DNA from: an uncultured Fusobacterium sp.
Lineage (GTDB): Bacteria > Fusobacteriota > Fusobacteriia > Fusobacteriales > Fusobacteriaceae
DNA: 54,071 nt
Direction of reading: 5' to 3'
Assembly: GCA_900542625.1 (NCBI GenBank)
Contig: UQOH01000004.1
Coordinates: 1 to 54,071, forward strand
The notes under the pieces are model-generated. The model saw only the letters and a list, made by a program, of their open reading frames with translations, did not search any database and was not told the origin of the DNA. Position 1 is the first letter of the stretch; every line of letters begins with the position of its first letter. Below, in pieces: positions 17,455 to 26,336 of this stretch. The position numbers and the translations under genes were made by a program.

Positions 17455-18381
17455 TTATAAATTTTCTTTAATTACAGAGATTAATTTCTCTGCTGTTAAT
17501 TCATATTTTTTAAGAAGTTCTTCTCCAGTTCCGCTTTGTCCAAACTTGTCATAAATTCCAACTTTTTTAACTTTAGTTGGGTGAACTTCTGATAAAAATT
17601 CTGATACTGCTGAACCAAGTCCGCCGATTACAGAATGCTCCTCAGCTGTAACTATAAATTTAGTTTCCTGAGCTGCTTTTAATATTGTTTCTCCGTCAAG
17701 AGGCTTGATTGTTCCAACGTTGATTACTCTTACTGAAATTCCTTCTTTTTCAAGTTCTTCAGCTGCTTTTAATGCTTCAGCTGTCATAAGTCCTGTTGAA
17801 ACTATTGAAACATCTTTACCGTCTTTTAATGTATTTGCAATTCCGATTTGGAAATCATAATTGTCATCAAAAAGTACAGGAACTCCTAATCTTCCCATTC
17901 TAATATAAACAGGTCCGTCATATTCTGCTGCTGCAAAAACCATTTTTTTAGTTTCTGTTGCATCTGCCGGAGATAAAACTATCATTCCCGGAATTGATCT
18001 CATTAGAGCTATATCTTCGATTGATTGGTGAGATGCTCCGTCCTCTCCAACTGATATTCCTGCATGTGTAGGAGCTATTTTAACATTTAATTTTGGATAA
18101 GCAACTGTGTTTCTTATCTGCTCAAATGCTCTTCCTGCTGCAAACATTGCAAATGTTGATGCAAATGCTGTTTTTCCTGATGCAGCAAGTCCTGCTGCTG
18201 TACCTATAAGGTCAGCTTCTGCTATTCCAACGTTAAAGTGTCTTTCTGGGAATGCCTTTTTAAATACACTTGTTTTTGTTGAACCAGATAAGTCTGCATC
18301 CAGTACAACTACGTTTTCATTTATTTTTCCAAGCTCAGCTAAAGCTTCTCCATAAGCTTCTCTTGTCGCTTTTTTTATCAT
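17455..18381 (-). CDS. Transketolase, C-terminal subunit
   Basis: 308 residues covering the pyrimidine-binding and C-terminal transketolase domains: FNVGIAEADLIGTAAGLA (about 49-66), the catalytic-loop region with HAGISVGEDGASHQ, and the C-terminal domain from about 185. It cannot act without the N-terminal half, encoded just upstream. Split transketolases of this kind are usual in Fusobacteria, Clostridia and archaea. With its partner it moves two-carbon units between ketose and aldose phosphates in the non-oxidative pentose phosphate pathway. Confidence 0.94.
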   Translation of the reverse strand: MIKKATREAYGEALAELGKINENVVVLDADLSGSTKTSVFKKAFPERHFNVGIAEADLIGTAAGLAASGKTAFASTFAMFAAGRAFEQIRNTVAYPKLNVKIAPTHAGISVGEDGASHQSIEDIALMRSIPGMIVLSPADATETKKMVFAAAEYDGPVYIRMGRLGVPVLFDDNYDFQIGIANTLKDGKDVSIVSTGLMTAEALKAAEELEKEGISVRVINVGTIKPLDGETILKAAQETKFIVTAEEHSVIGGLGSAVSEFLSEVHPTKVKKVGIYDKFGQSGTGEELLKKYELTAEKLISVIKENL

Positions 18382-18423
18382 CTTTTAATCCCTCCTAGAT
18401 AAAGTAAAATCCTTTTGATTTTA

Positions 18424-19245
18424 TTAGTCGTTTTTAGATAATTCTTCTAATGCTTTTTCTGTCTGCTCAGCGTTTGGTGCACTTCCATGCCAAGATGCTA
18501 AGTTTTCCATGAATGAAACTCCCTTACCTTTTACAGTGTGAGCTATAATCATTGTAGGTTTTCCTTTTACAGTTCTCGCCTCATCTAAAGCATCAAAAAT
18601 TTCTTTAAAATCATGTCCGTTTATTTCGATTACATGCCATCCAAATGCTTTCCATTTTTCATCAACAGGCTCTATTCCCATAACTTTATCTACATTACCG
18701 TCTATTTGAAGATTGTTGTTGTCAACAAAAGCACAAAGATTGTCAAGTCCGTAGTGAGCTGCTGTCATTGCTGCCTCCCAAACTTGTCCTTCTTGTAACT
18801 CTCCGTCTCCAAGTAAAGCATAAATTCTGTTTTCTGTTTTATCTAATTTTGCTGCTAAAGCCATTCCGTTAGCAACTGATAATCCCTGTCCTAATGATCC
18901 TGTAGAAATTTCTACTCCAGGAACTTTTTTCATGTCAGGGTGACCTTGAAGAATTGAACCGTATTTTCTTAAAGTCATTAATAAATCTTTTTCAAAATAT
19001 CCTCTCTCTGCAAGCGCTGCATATAATACTGGAGCTGCATGTCCTTTACAAAGAACAAATTTGTCTCTTCCCTCCATTTTTGGATTTTTAGGGTCTATAT
19101 TCATTTCCTCAAAATATAGAGCTGTTACTATATCTGCCGCAGATAAAGAACCTCCCGGATGCCCTGATTTTGCACTGCAGATCATTTTTACAACGTTTTT
19201 TCTGATTTCGTTGGCTGTCTTTGATAAAAGATTAATATCCTTCAT
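18424..19245 (-). CDS. Transketolase, N-terminal (thiamine diphosphate-binding) subunit
   Basis: 273 residues. The start is ATG 19245, because AAAGGAG lies just upstream; a TTG at 19260 is in frame but precedes the ribosome binding site. GHPGGSLS (about 33-40) and the ThDP/Mg motif GDGELQEGQ to VDNN (about 151-180) are complete. It ends at about residue 273, where a full-length transketolase would continue into the C-terminal half, which is encoded 42 nt downstream. The two gene products should form the active heteromeric enzyme. Confidence 0.94.
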   Translation of the reverse strand: MKDINLLSKTANEIRKNVVKMICSAKSGHPGGSLSAADIVTALYFEEMNIDPKNPKMEGRDKFVLCKGHAAPVLYAALAERGYFEKDLLMTLRKYGSILQGHPDMKKVPGVEISTGSLGQGLSVANGMALAAKLDKTENRIYALLGDGELQEGQVWEAAMTAAHYGLDNLCAFVDNNNLQIDGNVDKVMGIEPVDEKWKAFGWHVIEINGHDFKEIFDALDEARTVKGKPTMIIAHTVKGKGVSFMENLASWHGSAPNAEQTEKALEELSKND

Positions 19246-19318
19246 TTTTACTCCTTTCAAAATATTGTTCTTTATTAATTATATTATTTTATTTCTTATG
19301 TTGTCAAGAACTGTAACC

Positions 19319-19918
19319 TTACCATTTTTTTATATCTTTCACATAACTTACAAGCTGTTTTTTTCCTCTGTTTATTTCTCTGTTCAGCTCATCAAATTTC
19401 ATACTCCCCATAATTCCAAACAGAAGAATAAATATTATACATGGTCTGAAAAATTTTTCCTCTTTTACTATATTTTTTAAAAATGTCCATAAAGCAAGAA
19501 AGGCAAAGAAAACATATTCCTCATATGATTTTATCATTTTAAGAGTTATATATCCCGATACTATTATCCAAACAGCAAATAAAATTTTACTTGTTCTTGC
19601 TGACAAAGGTATCCGTGCAACTGGAAGATGAAGAAGAGCTCCTCTGCTCCACCCTTTTGGAAAAAAATCAAAAATAAAATGTATAGTGAGAGCAAGAGCA
19701 AATCCTGCTATAAAAAATCTGAAAGTATCATTAGTTTCTTTTTTGTAAAGCTCTAAAAGCAGAAATAAAAAAAGAGGGCTGTGTGTTAAAATATTTCGGT
19801 GCTGCAATTTTAATTTAAAATCCCAGTCAGGAAATTTTATCCCAACAAGGAAAGCTGTTATAGATACAATAATACCTATAAGCCCTATTTTATCCACATA
19901 CTCTAAAATAACTTCCAT
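19319..19918 (-). CDS. YdjM/DUF457-like membrane-bound metal-dependent hydrolase
   Basis: 199 residues with about five hydrophobic helices. The family's metal-binding motifs are visible: PDWDF (about 30-34), HRNILTHS (about 40-47) and HFIFDFFPKGW (about 80-90). YdjM-like proteins are inner-membrane proteins of uncertain substrate with a phospholipase C/P1 nuclease-like metal site. The gene is monocistronic or the end of a short unit; a terminator-like hairpin lies upstream at 19993-20032. No clear functional link to neighbours. Confidence 0.78.
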   Translation of the reverse strand: MEVILEYVDKIGLIGIIVSITAFLVGIKFPDWDFKLKLQHRNILTHSPLFLFLLLELYKKETNDTFRFFIAGFALALTIHFIFDFFPKGWSRGALLHLPVARIPLSARTSKILFAVWIIVSGYITLKMIKSYEEYVFFAFLALWTFLKNIVKEEKFFRPCIIFILLFGIMGSMKFDELNREINRGKKQLVSYVKDIKKW

Positions 19919-19992
19919 ACATCTCTCCGATTAGTTTTCATATACTTTCATTTTACTATATTTTTAGAAAAAAAGCACTAATTAATATAATT

Positions 19993-20032
19993 AAAAAATC
20001 GGTATTCTGAATTTTATCAGATTTACCGATTT
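19993..20032 (-). terminator. Terminator of the first Wzz-type gene
   Basis: AAATCGGTA/TACCGATTT arms (19996-20004, 20024-20032) with an inner TCTGA/TCAGA pair form a long stem, followed on the minus strand by TTTTTT. It begins 6 nt after the gene's stop. Confidence 0.75.
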
Positions 20033-20037
20033 TTATC

Positions 20038-20934
20038 TTATTTCTTTTCTTCTTTTAATTCTTTAAAAATATTTTTTAAAGGAGCTTTTATAATTGCAAA
20101 GAACATTCCTGCACATAATCCAAGGAATAATCCAACAGCAATAAGAATTTTTGTATTTAGTTTAGAAATAGCTGAAGGGGATAAAACAATAATATTTTTT
20201 TCTCCTGTTAAATCTATAACCTCTTTATTTCCTGCAATATTTTTCTGAATTTCTTTTAATTCAATATCTTTTAAATAGGCAGAGTTTAAATCTTTTATTT
20301 TCTGTTGATATTCTATATAAAGTACAGGAGATATAAGTGAAATGTTTGAACTTGCATTTTCCATAGAAGTATCGTCAAAATATTCTTCTACAACTTCCAT
20401 AATTTCTTTATTTAAAATTTCTGTTTCTTCTGTTAAAGTTTTTAGTCTGTTTTCTGCTGCTGCCACTTCTTTTGAAAAGTTTTTATTAAACTCTTTATTA
20501 ATTTGTTCATCATCAAAATTTACTATTTTAATAAATTCATCAGCTTTGCTTTCTATTTCTTTACGTTTAATTTTTGTAAAAAGCTTATAGTTTTTGTTTT
20601 TTCCATCAATTATTTTTACGAAACTGTTATCGTCAGTTTTATTTGATAAAGAATTAAAAGAATCTTGAATAATCTGATTAAGAACTGGAGGCGCATTTTT
20701 ATATTTTTCATTATACTGATTTATCTTAGCTGCTGTTTCGTTAGAAAATTTTATTTCAACCCCATAATTTTGTGCCCTATTTGTTTTATAAAATGCAACC
20801 CCTGAAGCCAAAACAGTAAAAATTACTGTTGTAATAATAACTAAATTTTTTTCCCTGATAATTGTTTTTAAAAGATCTACTAAATCGATTTCATCATCTT
20901 CATAGTATTTGTTTTCTAATTCATATTTCTCCAT
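20038..20934 (-). CDS. Wzz-type polysaccharide chain-length/co-polymerase protein (298 aa)
   Basis: 298 residues. The DEIDLVDLLKTIIREK stretch (about 14-29) and the first membrane helix (about 31-48) are the standard Wzz N-terminus. A periplasmic helical coiled segment (about 150-240) and a second helix (about 263-285) with a short Lys-rich cytoplasmic tail follow. There is no tyrosine-kinase domain, so it is the PCP-1 or PCP-2 kinase-less type. The typical C-terminal proline-rich motif is reduced (VLSPSAIS before the helix). Such proteins set O-antigen or capsule chain length. No polymerase, flippase or glycosyltransferase is in the window, so it is an orphan next to a divergent homologue. 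Confidence 0.88.
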   Translation of the reverse strand: MEKYELENKYYEDDEIDLVDLLKTIIREKNLVIITTVIFTVLASGVAFYKTNRAQNYGVEIKFSNETAAKINQYNEKYKNAPPVLNQIIQDSFNSLSNKTDDNSFVKIIDGKNKNYKLFTKIKRKEIESKADEFIKIVNFDDEQINKEFNKNFSKEVAAAENRLKTLTEETEILNKEIMEVVEEYFDDTSMENASSNISLISPVLYIEYQQKIKDLNSAYLKDIELKEIQKNIAGNKEVIDLTGEKNIIVLSPSAISKLNTKILIAVGLFLGLCAGMFFAIIKAPLKNIFKELKEEKK

Positions 20935-21013
20935 CTTCTCTCCTCACTGTGAAATTAAAATTAAAAAAACTGTATAAAAAATTATAATTAATTATACAGA
21001 TTTTTCTTTTTTT

Positions 21014-21042
21014 ATAATACCATATTTTTATTAATTTTTGAA
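21014..21042 (-). promoter_or_regulatory. Promoter of the minus-strand Wzz-type gene
   Basis: On the minus strand TTCAAA (21037-21042), 17-nt spacer and TATTAT (21014-21019) preceded by TGG, an extended -10. The leader to the ATG is about 75 nt and contains the left inverted-repeat copy. Confidence 0.6.
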
Positions 21043-21072
21043 TCTTTTTAATAAAAAAGCATAATTTTTTTT

Positions 21073-21101
21073 TTGATTTTTTTTGTATAATTAATTATAA
21101 T
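21073..21101 (+). promoter_or_regulatory. Promoter of the plus-strand Wzz-type gene
   Basis: TTGATT (21073-21078), 17-nt spacer and TATAAT (21096-21101). The -10 lies inside the right inverted-repeat copy, so a protein bound there would block it. The leader is about 137 nt and includes a TTATGG/CCATAA hairpin (21179-21199) and one AAAATATCTGC motif like that of the palindromic elements. Confidence 0.65.
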
Positions 21102-21244
21102 TAACTAAACAGATTTGTCGTTTTGATGTTTTTTGCAGTACTTTCGTAAAGAAAAATATCTGCATACGTTAAAAAATTTTATGGAATATTATACCATAAA
21201 TTGAACGACTTTTGAAGAATTTTATTATTAAAGGAGAGTAAAAA

Positions 21245-22579
21245 ATGGTTTTAGAAAAAAAAGAGTACATACCTGAAGAGTATAAAGAGGTATATGAAGA
21301 TGAAATTGATTTAAAAGAGCTGTTCTTAGTTTTATGGAGAAATAAAATAAAAATTTCTCTTATTGCTGTAATATGTATGATACTTGCTTTTGGGCTGGGA
21401 CAGATGAAAAGTGCCAAAAGTAAAAAATCAACAGTTGTTCTGGAATATACTTACCCGGGAATTGAACAGGGGAAAAGTCCTAACGGAAATACTTTAGGTC
21501 TTACTTATAATCCTTTCAAAAATATTTTTATGATTAAAGATATTTTTCATAAAATGCCTGAACTTGAAAAAAGCGGAATATCTCAGGATAATCTGCTTAA
21601 TGCAATTAAGATTACTCCTGTTCTTCCTGAAAATTTAGAAAAAGGAAAAGTATACTATCCAAATAAATTTCTTTATTCTTTAAAAATAACTGATTCAAGT
21701 GAGAAAGATGAAGAGATTTTAAGAAACTTTGTTGAGGTGCAGAGAGATTATTTTAAAAGAAATTACAAATTAAATTCTCACCTTCCTTTATTAAATCCTA
21801 ATGATAGTTCATCTTACGATTATAAAGATATAGTTTATGTTGTTGGAACTTCTTTGAATTCTGCAATTACATCAGCTCAAAATCTATCTTCAGAGATGGT
21901 TATAACAGAAGATAAAATAGAAGTACAGAATATTTTAAAAGAACTTCAGATTTTAAAAACAATAAATCTGGTAAAAATTCAAAATATTATAGATGATTTT
22001 AATCTGACAAAAAATCCTAATGAACTTATGCTGACTTACAGACATGATATTGAAGTTCTTGAAAGACAAAAAGAAAAAATTGCAGGAAAAATAGCTCAGC
22101 TTGAAGAGATGGTTAAAAACTATAAACCTGCTGAAAAAAATATTGTCATAATGAACAGTGGAAATTCTGAATCAATAAAAACAAATGATGAAAATTATTA
22201 TACAGAATTTTTGAGACAGCTGTCAGAAGAAAAAATAAAACTTTCTGATACAAATGCTGAAATTAAATATATCAAAGAAAAAATGAAAAAAGAAATAAAG
22301 AAAGATGCGGATATAGAAATAAAAGTTGATAAAGAACTTGAATCCATCATAACTGAAATTAATACAAAAATTGAAAAAATTAATTCTTTATTACTAAAAA
22401 ATTATAATATAAAATATTCAGAAATAATAAAAATAAGTGAAGATGTAACAACAAAATCTTCTTCAAAAACTATGATTATAGCTTTAGCAGGATTAATCTT
22501 TGGAGGATTTATAGGAATTTGTTATGTTCTTTTAGGGAACTTTATTTTTGAAGAAAAGAAAAAATCATTAACTAAATAA
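21245..22579 (+). CDS. Wzz-type polysaccharide chain-length/co-polymerase protein (444 aa)
   Basis: 444 residues. YEDEIDLKELFLVLWRNK (about 17-34) and the membrane helix that follows (about 36-52) parallel the divergent neighbour. The periplasmic part has coiled-coil segments (about 230-290 and 310-390), and a second helix lies at about 405-428 before a Lys-rich tail. No kinase domain. AAAGGAG precedes the ATG. It is much longer than the minus-strand homologue, so the two are not a simple duplication; they may set different chain lengths or form a mixed oligomer. Polymerase partner not in the window. Confidence 0.88.
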   Translation: MVLEKKEYIPEEYKEVYEDEIDLKELFLVLWRNKIKISLIAVICMILAFGLGQMKSAKSKKSTVVLEYTYPGIEQGKSPNGNTLGLTYNPFKNIFMIKDIFHKMPELEKSGISQDNLLNAIKITPVLPENLEKGKVYYPNKFLYSLKITDSSEKDEEILRNFVEVQRDYFKRNYKLNSHLPLLNPNDSSSYDYKDIVYVVGTSLNSAITSAQNLSSEMVITEDKIEVQNILKELQILKTINLVKIQNIIDDFNLTKNPNELMLTYRHDIEVLERQKEKIAGKIAQLEEMVKNYKPAEKNIVIMNSGNSESIKTNDENYYTEFLRQLSEEKIKLSDTNAEIKYIKEKMKKEIKKDADIEIKVDKELESIITEINTKIEKINSLLLKNYNIKYSEIIKISEDVTTKSSSKTMIIALAGLIFGGFIGICYVLLGNFIFEEKKKSLTK

Positions 22580-22592
22580 AAAATATAAGTAT

Positions 22593-22660
22593 CATAGACT
22601 AACAAATTAAGAATAAAATTTTCGGTATTTTTAATATCGAAAATTTTATTCTTAACTATG
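22593..22660. terminator. Strong hairpin between convergent genes, likely bidirectional terminator
   Basis: An exact 18-bp stem (22607-22624 with 22638-22655, arm TTAAGAATAAAATTTTCG) with a 13-nt loop, extended by CATAG/CTATG. It lies between the plus-strand Wzz-type gene and the minus-strand transporter micropeptide. The arm resembles the outer arm of repeat copy C (GTCTAAGAACAAAATTCTT). Confidence 0.7.
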
Positions 22661-22665
22661 TTTAA

Positions 22666-22767
22666 TTATTTATTAGAACTTTTTAGTGCTATTCTTAAAG
22701 ATACAAGCAGTCCTCCCCAGACTACTACACATCCTACAAGCATCATTATTTTTGCTCCTAAAGTCAT
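22666..22767 (-). CDS. MetS-type small subunit of an NSS amino acid importer
   Basis: A 33-residue single-helix membrane peptide: MTLGAKIMMLVGCVVVWGG is followed by LLVSLRIALKSSNK. The pattern (short polar start, IMM, a helix containing WGG, basic end) matches the methionine/alanine-import NSS small-subunit family first described as MetS of the MetPS transporter in Corynebacterium glutamicum. GGGAGG lies about 7 nt upstream of the ATG. It starts 20 nt after the NSS transporter stop, exactly where the family is usually encoded. The two should act together at the cytoplasmic membrane. Confidence 0.85.
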   Translation of the reverse strand: MTLGAKIMMLVGCVVVWGGLLVSLRIALKSSNK

Positions 22768-22787
22768 GGCTGCCTCCCATTCATTTT

Positions 22788-24284
22788 TTATTCAGATACT
22801 TCCAATGGTTTTTCCCATTTTTTCTTATAAAATATAGTTGCTGTAACAACCATAATTAAAATCGTACCCCAACCAAAAACAAGTTTTGCTGCTGTCATAT
22901 CTTTTATTCCTGATATTAAATTTGTCACTACTGTAATCCCAAGAATTAAAGGTGTAACATATTTTAACAGAAAATTAAACCATTTTCCAATCTTAAAATC
23001 AGAAAATTCATTTGCCTCTACTCTTATTTTTTCTATTCCGTAATATTTACATACTAAAATAGTTTCTATAAGTCCTGAAGTTGCTATAATATAGTTTCCA
23101 ACATGAGAATCCACTATATCAAGAATATAGTTAAATCCTGCATAAGTTGCAAAACATGCACTTCCTATAAATCCAACCATTGAAATTATTCCTACAAGTT
23201 TTTTTCTGTCTATCGCAAATTTATCCATAGCAGCTGTAGCAAAGGATTCAAGCATCGAAATACTTGAAGAAAGACCTGCTATAAACAGACAGAAGAAAAA
23301 TACAAATCCTATTATTCCCTGAAGAAAAACATTTGTTGTAATATTTGATATAGCTATAGGAAAAGCTATGAAAGCTATTCCTGCACCATTACCAAATGAA
23401 TCAAATCCTACTCCCAGTTTATTAACAAGATATCCTAAAGTAGAGAATACTGTTATACCTGAAATTATATCAAAAGATGCATTTGAAAACACTGTCATAA
23501 ACGAACTGTTTACTATATCCCAATCATCAGGAATATATGAACCATAGGCTATCATTACTCCAACTGCAAGAGTTGTAGAGAAAAATACCTGTGCATAAGC
23601 TGCTACCCATATATTCGGGTTAAGTATTTTGGAAAAATCAGGAGTGAACAAAACATTCAGTCCCTCTGCTGCTCCCTTAAGAGTTATTGAATCAATCATA
23701 AAAATTATCATCATTATCATCAAAACAGGAGTAAAAACTTTTGAAGATTTTTCTATTCCTTCTGATATTCCGTTTTTTACTATAAGCCAGTTTCCAATCC
23801 ACACAAGAACTACAAATCCAAGCATGTACATACTTATTCCTGCTGCAAAATCAAAAGGTCCTGACGCACTTCCTGATATTGCTCCCATAAGAGGTCCGGG
23901 ATTAGACATCCAATTTATTATTCCAAAAGCATGCCCTAAAGACCATACCATAAACACAACTGACACAGATATAATTGTATTGTAAAACATCATTACCACA
24001 AGTGGTACCATTACCTGAAGCCAGCCTATCCACTCAAATCTTTTTCCTAAAACTCTGAATGCTTTTGTTGATCCTCCTCTTACCTTTCTTCCATATTGAT
24101 ATTCAAGAATCATAAGAGGCACACCACATGTAAAAAGTGCCACTATATAAGGTAGGAAAAATGCTCCTCCTCCATTTTTATAAGCCTGAAAAGGAAATCT
24201 CCATAGGTTTCCCAAACCTATGGCAGCTCCTATCGCTGCATAAACAAAACCTTTTCTGCTTTTCCATACTTCTCTTTCTGCCAC
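22788..24284 (-). CDS. Sodium-dependent NSS-family amino acid transporter
   Basis: 498 residues with about 12 membrane helices. Helix 1 carries the NSS signature AAIGAAIGLGNLWRFP (about 16-31), and NGGGAFFLPY follows. This is the neurotransmitter:sodium symporter family (LeuT, MhsT, MetP). The adjacent MetS-type micropeptide makes methionine or alanine the best guess for substrate. It lies 32 nt after the rluA-like gene, at the end of a long minus-strand block. Confidence 0.92.
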   Translation of the reverse strand: MAEREVWKSRKGFVYAAIGAAIGLGNLWRFPFQAYKNGGGAFFLPYIVALFTCGVPLMILEYQYGRKVRGGSTKAFRVLGKRFEWIGWLQVMVPLVVMMFYNTIISVSVVFMVWSLGHAFGIINWMSNPGPLMGAISGSASGPFDFAAGISMYMLGFVVLVWIGNWLIVKNGISEGIEKSSKVFTPVLMIMMIIFMIDSITLKGAAEGLNVLFTPDFSKILNPNIWVAAYAQVFFSTTLAVGVMIAYGSYIPDDWDIVNSSFMTVFSNASFDIISGITVFSTLGYLVNKLGVGFDSFGNGAGIAFIAFPIAISNITTNVFLQGIIGFVFFFCLFIAGLSSSISMLESFATAAMDKFAIDRKKLVGIISMVGFIGSACFATYAGFNYILDIVDSHVGNYIIATSGLIETILVCKYYGIEKIRVEANEFSDFKIGKWFNFLLKYVTPLILGITVVTNLISGIKDMTAAKLVFGWGTILIMVVTATIFYKKKWEKPLEVSE

Positions 24285-24316
24285 TATATACCCTCCTAAA
24301 AATTTATTCCCTTATT

Positions 24317-25195
24317 TTATTTTTTTAATCTTAATTTAAAAAATTCCGATACTGGAAGTTCAATTTTTATGTTATACTTTGGAATTTCACAATAAAACGA
24401 ATTTAGATATAAAGATTTTTCATCATCTTTTTTTCCATATCTTGTATCACCTATTATAGGATAACCCATATTTGAAAGCTGTACTCTCAGCTGATGTGTT
24501 CTTCCTGTAATAAGCTCTGCCTCAAGAAGAGTTATATCTCTTCCGTGCTCTAAAACTTTAAAAATTGTAACAGCATTTTTTCCTTCCGGGTCTTTTTCAT
24601 CTGTTACTACAACACTGTCCTCTATTTTTTTCAGATAGTTATCAATAATAAATTTTTCTTTGTTTATTATTCCATGAACCAGAACATAATATTTTTTCTT
24701 AATATTATTTTCTCTTATCTCTTCTGTCAGAATTCTTGTAGAAATTTTATTTTTTGCTCCAATTACAAGCCCTGATGTTTTTCTGTCGATTCTGTTTACA
24801 AAGTTAAAGCTGTTATTCTGAAAATATGATTTGAACATCTCAGATATTCCATACTCATACCCGCTTCCTTTATGCATAACCACATCTTTTTTCTTATTGA
24901 AAATAATAAGATCATCATTTTCAAAAACTATCCCTTTTTTAAGCTCCTCTTTTTCTGCAAATGAAAGATTAATAAAAGGTTCTTCTTTTACAGCTTCATC
25001 ATCAACTTCCAATCCGATAAAAACCTTATCTCCCTCTTCAAGACGATAATTTTCTTTTTTCTTCTTGTTGTTGACTTTTATTTTTCCAATTCTCATAGCT
25101 TTGAATATCTCTGTAAGAGGTATTGACTTAAGTTTTTTTCTTAAATATCTGTCAAGCCTTACCCCTTCATCTTCTTTTTCTATTATATACTTCAT
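24317..25195 (-). CDS. RluA-family pseudouridine synthase
   Basis: 292 residues: an N-terminal S4 RNA-binding domain (about 12-70) and a pseudouridine synthase domain with the catalytic Asp in NRIDRKTSGLVIGAK (about 138-152), followed by GRTHQLRVQL. It converts uridines in 23S rRNA or tRNA; by S4 presence and length it is closest to RluC/RluD. The exact target positions cannot be told. Starts 8 nt after rodA. Confidence 0.92.
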   Translation of the reverse strand: MKYIIEKEDEGVRLDRYLRKKLKSIPLTEIFKAMRIGKIKVNNKKKKENYRLEEGDKVFIGLEVDDEAVKEEPFINLSFAEKEELKKGIVFENDDLIIFNKKKDVVMHKGSGYEYGISEMFKSYFQNNSFNFVNRIDRKTSGLVIGAKNKISTRILTEEIRENNIKKKYYVLVHGIINKEKFIIDNYLKKIEDSVVVTDEKDPEGKNAVTIFKVLEHGRDITLLEAELITGRTHQLRVQLSNMGYPIIGDTRYGKKDDEKSLYLNSFYCEIPKYNIKIELPVSEFFKLRLKK

Positions 25196-25203
25196 TGTTA
25201 CCT

Positions 25204-26310
25204 CTAAAATTTATGTATTTTTACACTATGAACTATACCAAGCATTAAAAATCCAAATACAAATGAACTTCCTCCATAACTCATAAACAGAAGAGGAAGA
25301 CCTGTAACAGGCATTACTCCCATTATCATTCCCACATTTATTACAACATGGAAGAATAATATACTTGCTATTCCATAGCAGATAAGCTTTCCATATCTGT
25401 CACTGGAAGCATCTCCTATCTTTATTATATTCATTATTAGAGCCAAATACAAGACTATAAGAAGTACGCCACCTGCAAATCCTCTTTCTTCCAAAAATAC
25501 AGAGCCTATAAAATCTGTGTGAGATTCAGGAAGAAATCTTAATTTACTCTGTGTACTCTGCAGGAAACCTTTTCCAAACATTCCTCCTGAACCTATTGCA
25601 ATTTTTGACTGAACAACATTCCATCCGCTGTTCATCAAATCTGCCTCAGGATTTAAAAATGTCTGTATTCTTGTTCTCTGATAATCTTTTAAAAGGAAAA
25701 AGTATGCAGCAGGAATACTTGCAGCTCCCATTATAACTATCTGCCATATTGTTTTCCAATCTATTCCGTGAATAAATATCATAACGAAATATATAAAAAT
25801 AAGTACAAGTGATGTTCCCAGATCAGGCTGATTTAATACCAAAAGAAATATAGGAAGAATATGAAGCCCTGAAACAAACATATCCTTTAAACCTCTAAAA
25901 CTTTTTCCATATTGTATTATAAGCATCTCTGCAAAAGTCAAAACCAGAAAAAGTTTTGCAAATTCAGAAGGCTGTACACTGACCACTCCTAAATCTATCC
26001 ATCTTTTTGCACCTTTTGCCTCATCACCAAAAACATATACTGCCACCAGCATCAATACATTTCCTACATAAATAAATTTATAGTATTTTCCATATTTTCT
26101 GTAATCTATAAATGATACAACATAATATACAAATATCCCAAGACATGTCCATATAATCTCTTTTTTGAAAAAAGACAGTGTTCTGTGAGATGTAGCAGTA
26201 TATACTGCACTAAGACTCAGTATTATTATTAAAATTATTTTTAATATAAGAGCATGGTCCATTTTTTTTATTTTTTTTACAGCTATTGTAATATTTCTTT
26301 TATCCAGCAT
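25204..26310 (-). CDS. rodA: RodA peptidoglycan glycosyltransferase
   Basis: 368 residues, SEDS family with about ten membrane helices. SEDS motifs visible: VQPSEFAKL, NQPDLGTSL (catalytic Asp of the SEDS family), LPESHTDFIGSVFLEE and the C-terminal VTGLPLLFMSYGGSS. RodA polymerises glycan strands for the lateral wall with a class B PBP. No mreBCD or PBP2 gene is in the window; RodA rather than FtsW is chosen from length and from the absence of division genes next to it. Confidence 0.93.
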   Translation of the reverse strand: MLDKRNITIAVKKIKKMDHALILKIILIIILSLSAVYTATSHRTLSFFKKEIIWTCLGIFVYYVVSFIDYRKYGKYYKFIYVGNVLMLVAVYVFGDEAKGAKRWIDLGVVSVQPSEFAKLFLVLTFAEMLIIQYGKSFRGLKDMFVSGLHILPIFLLVLNQPDLGTSLVLIFIYFVMIFIHGIDWKTIWQIVIMGAASIPAAYFFLLKDYQRTRIQTFLNPEADLMNSGWNVVQSKIAIGSGGMFGKGFLQSTQSKLRFLPESHTDFIGSVFLEERGFAGGVLLIVLYLALIMNIIKIGDASSDRYGKLICYGIASILFFHVVINVGMIMGVMPVTGLPLLFMSYGGSSFVFGFLMLGIVHSVKIHKF

Positions 26311-26336
26311 TTCTGCTCCTTATCCTACTGTATCAT

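Larger units (their letters stand above)
20970..21112. repeat. 29-bp inverted repeat framing two divergent promoters
   Basis: 20970-20998 and 21084-21112 are inverted copies matching at 25 of 29 positions, including a perfect 19-bp core (20980-20998 with 21084-21102). The 85-bp segment between them carries one promoter for each of the two Wzz-type genes. The left copy is itself a dyad (CTGTATA to TATACAG). Either a pair of operators for one regulator or the ends of an invertible segment; sequence alone does not decide. Confidence 0.65.

Noticed and set aside
17455..19245. Split transketolase as a frameshifted gene
   Set aside because: Each half has its own ribosome binding site and a 42-nt gap; two-subunit transketolases are common in related bacteria.
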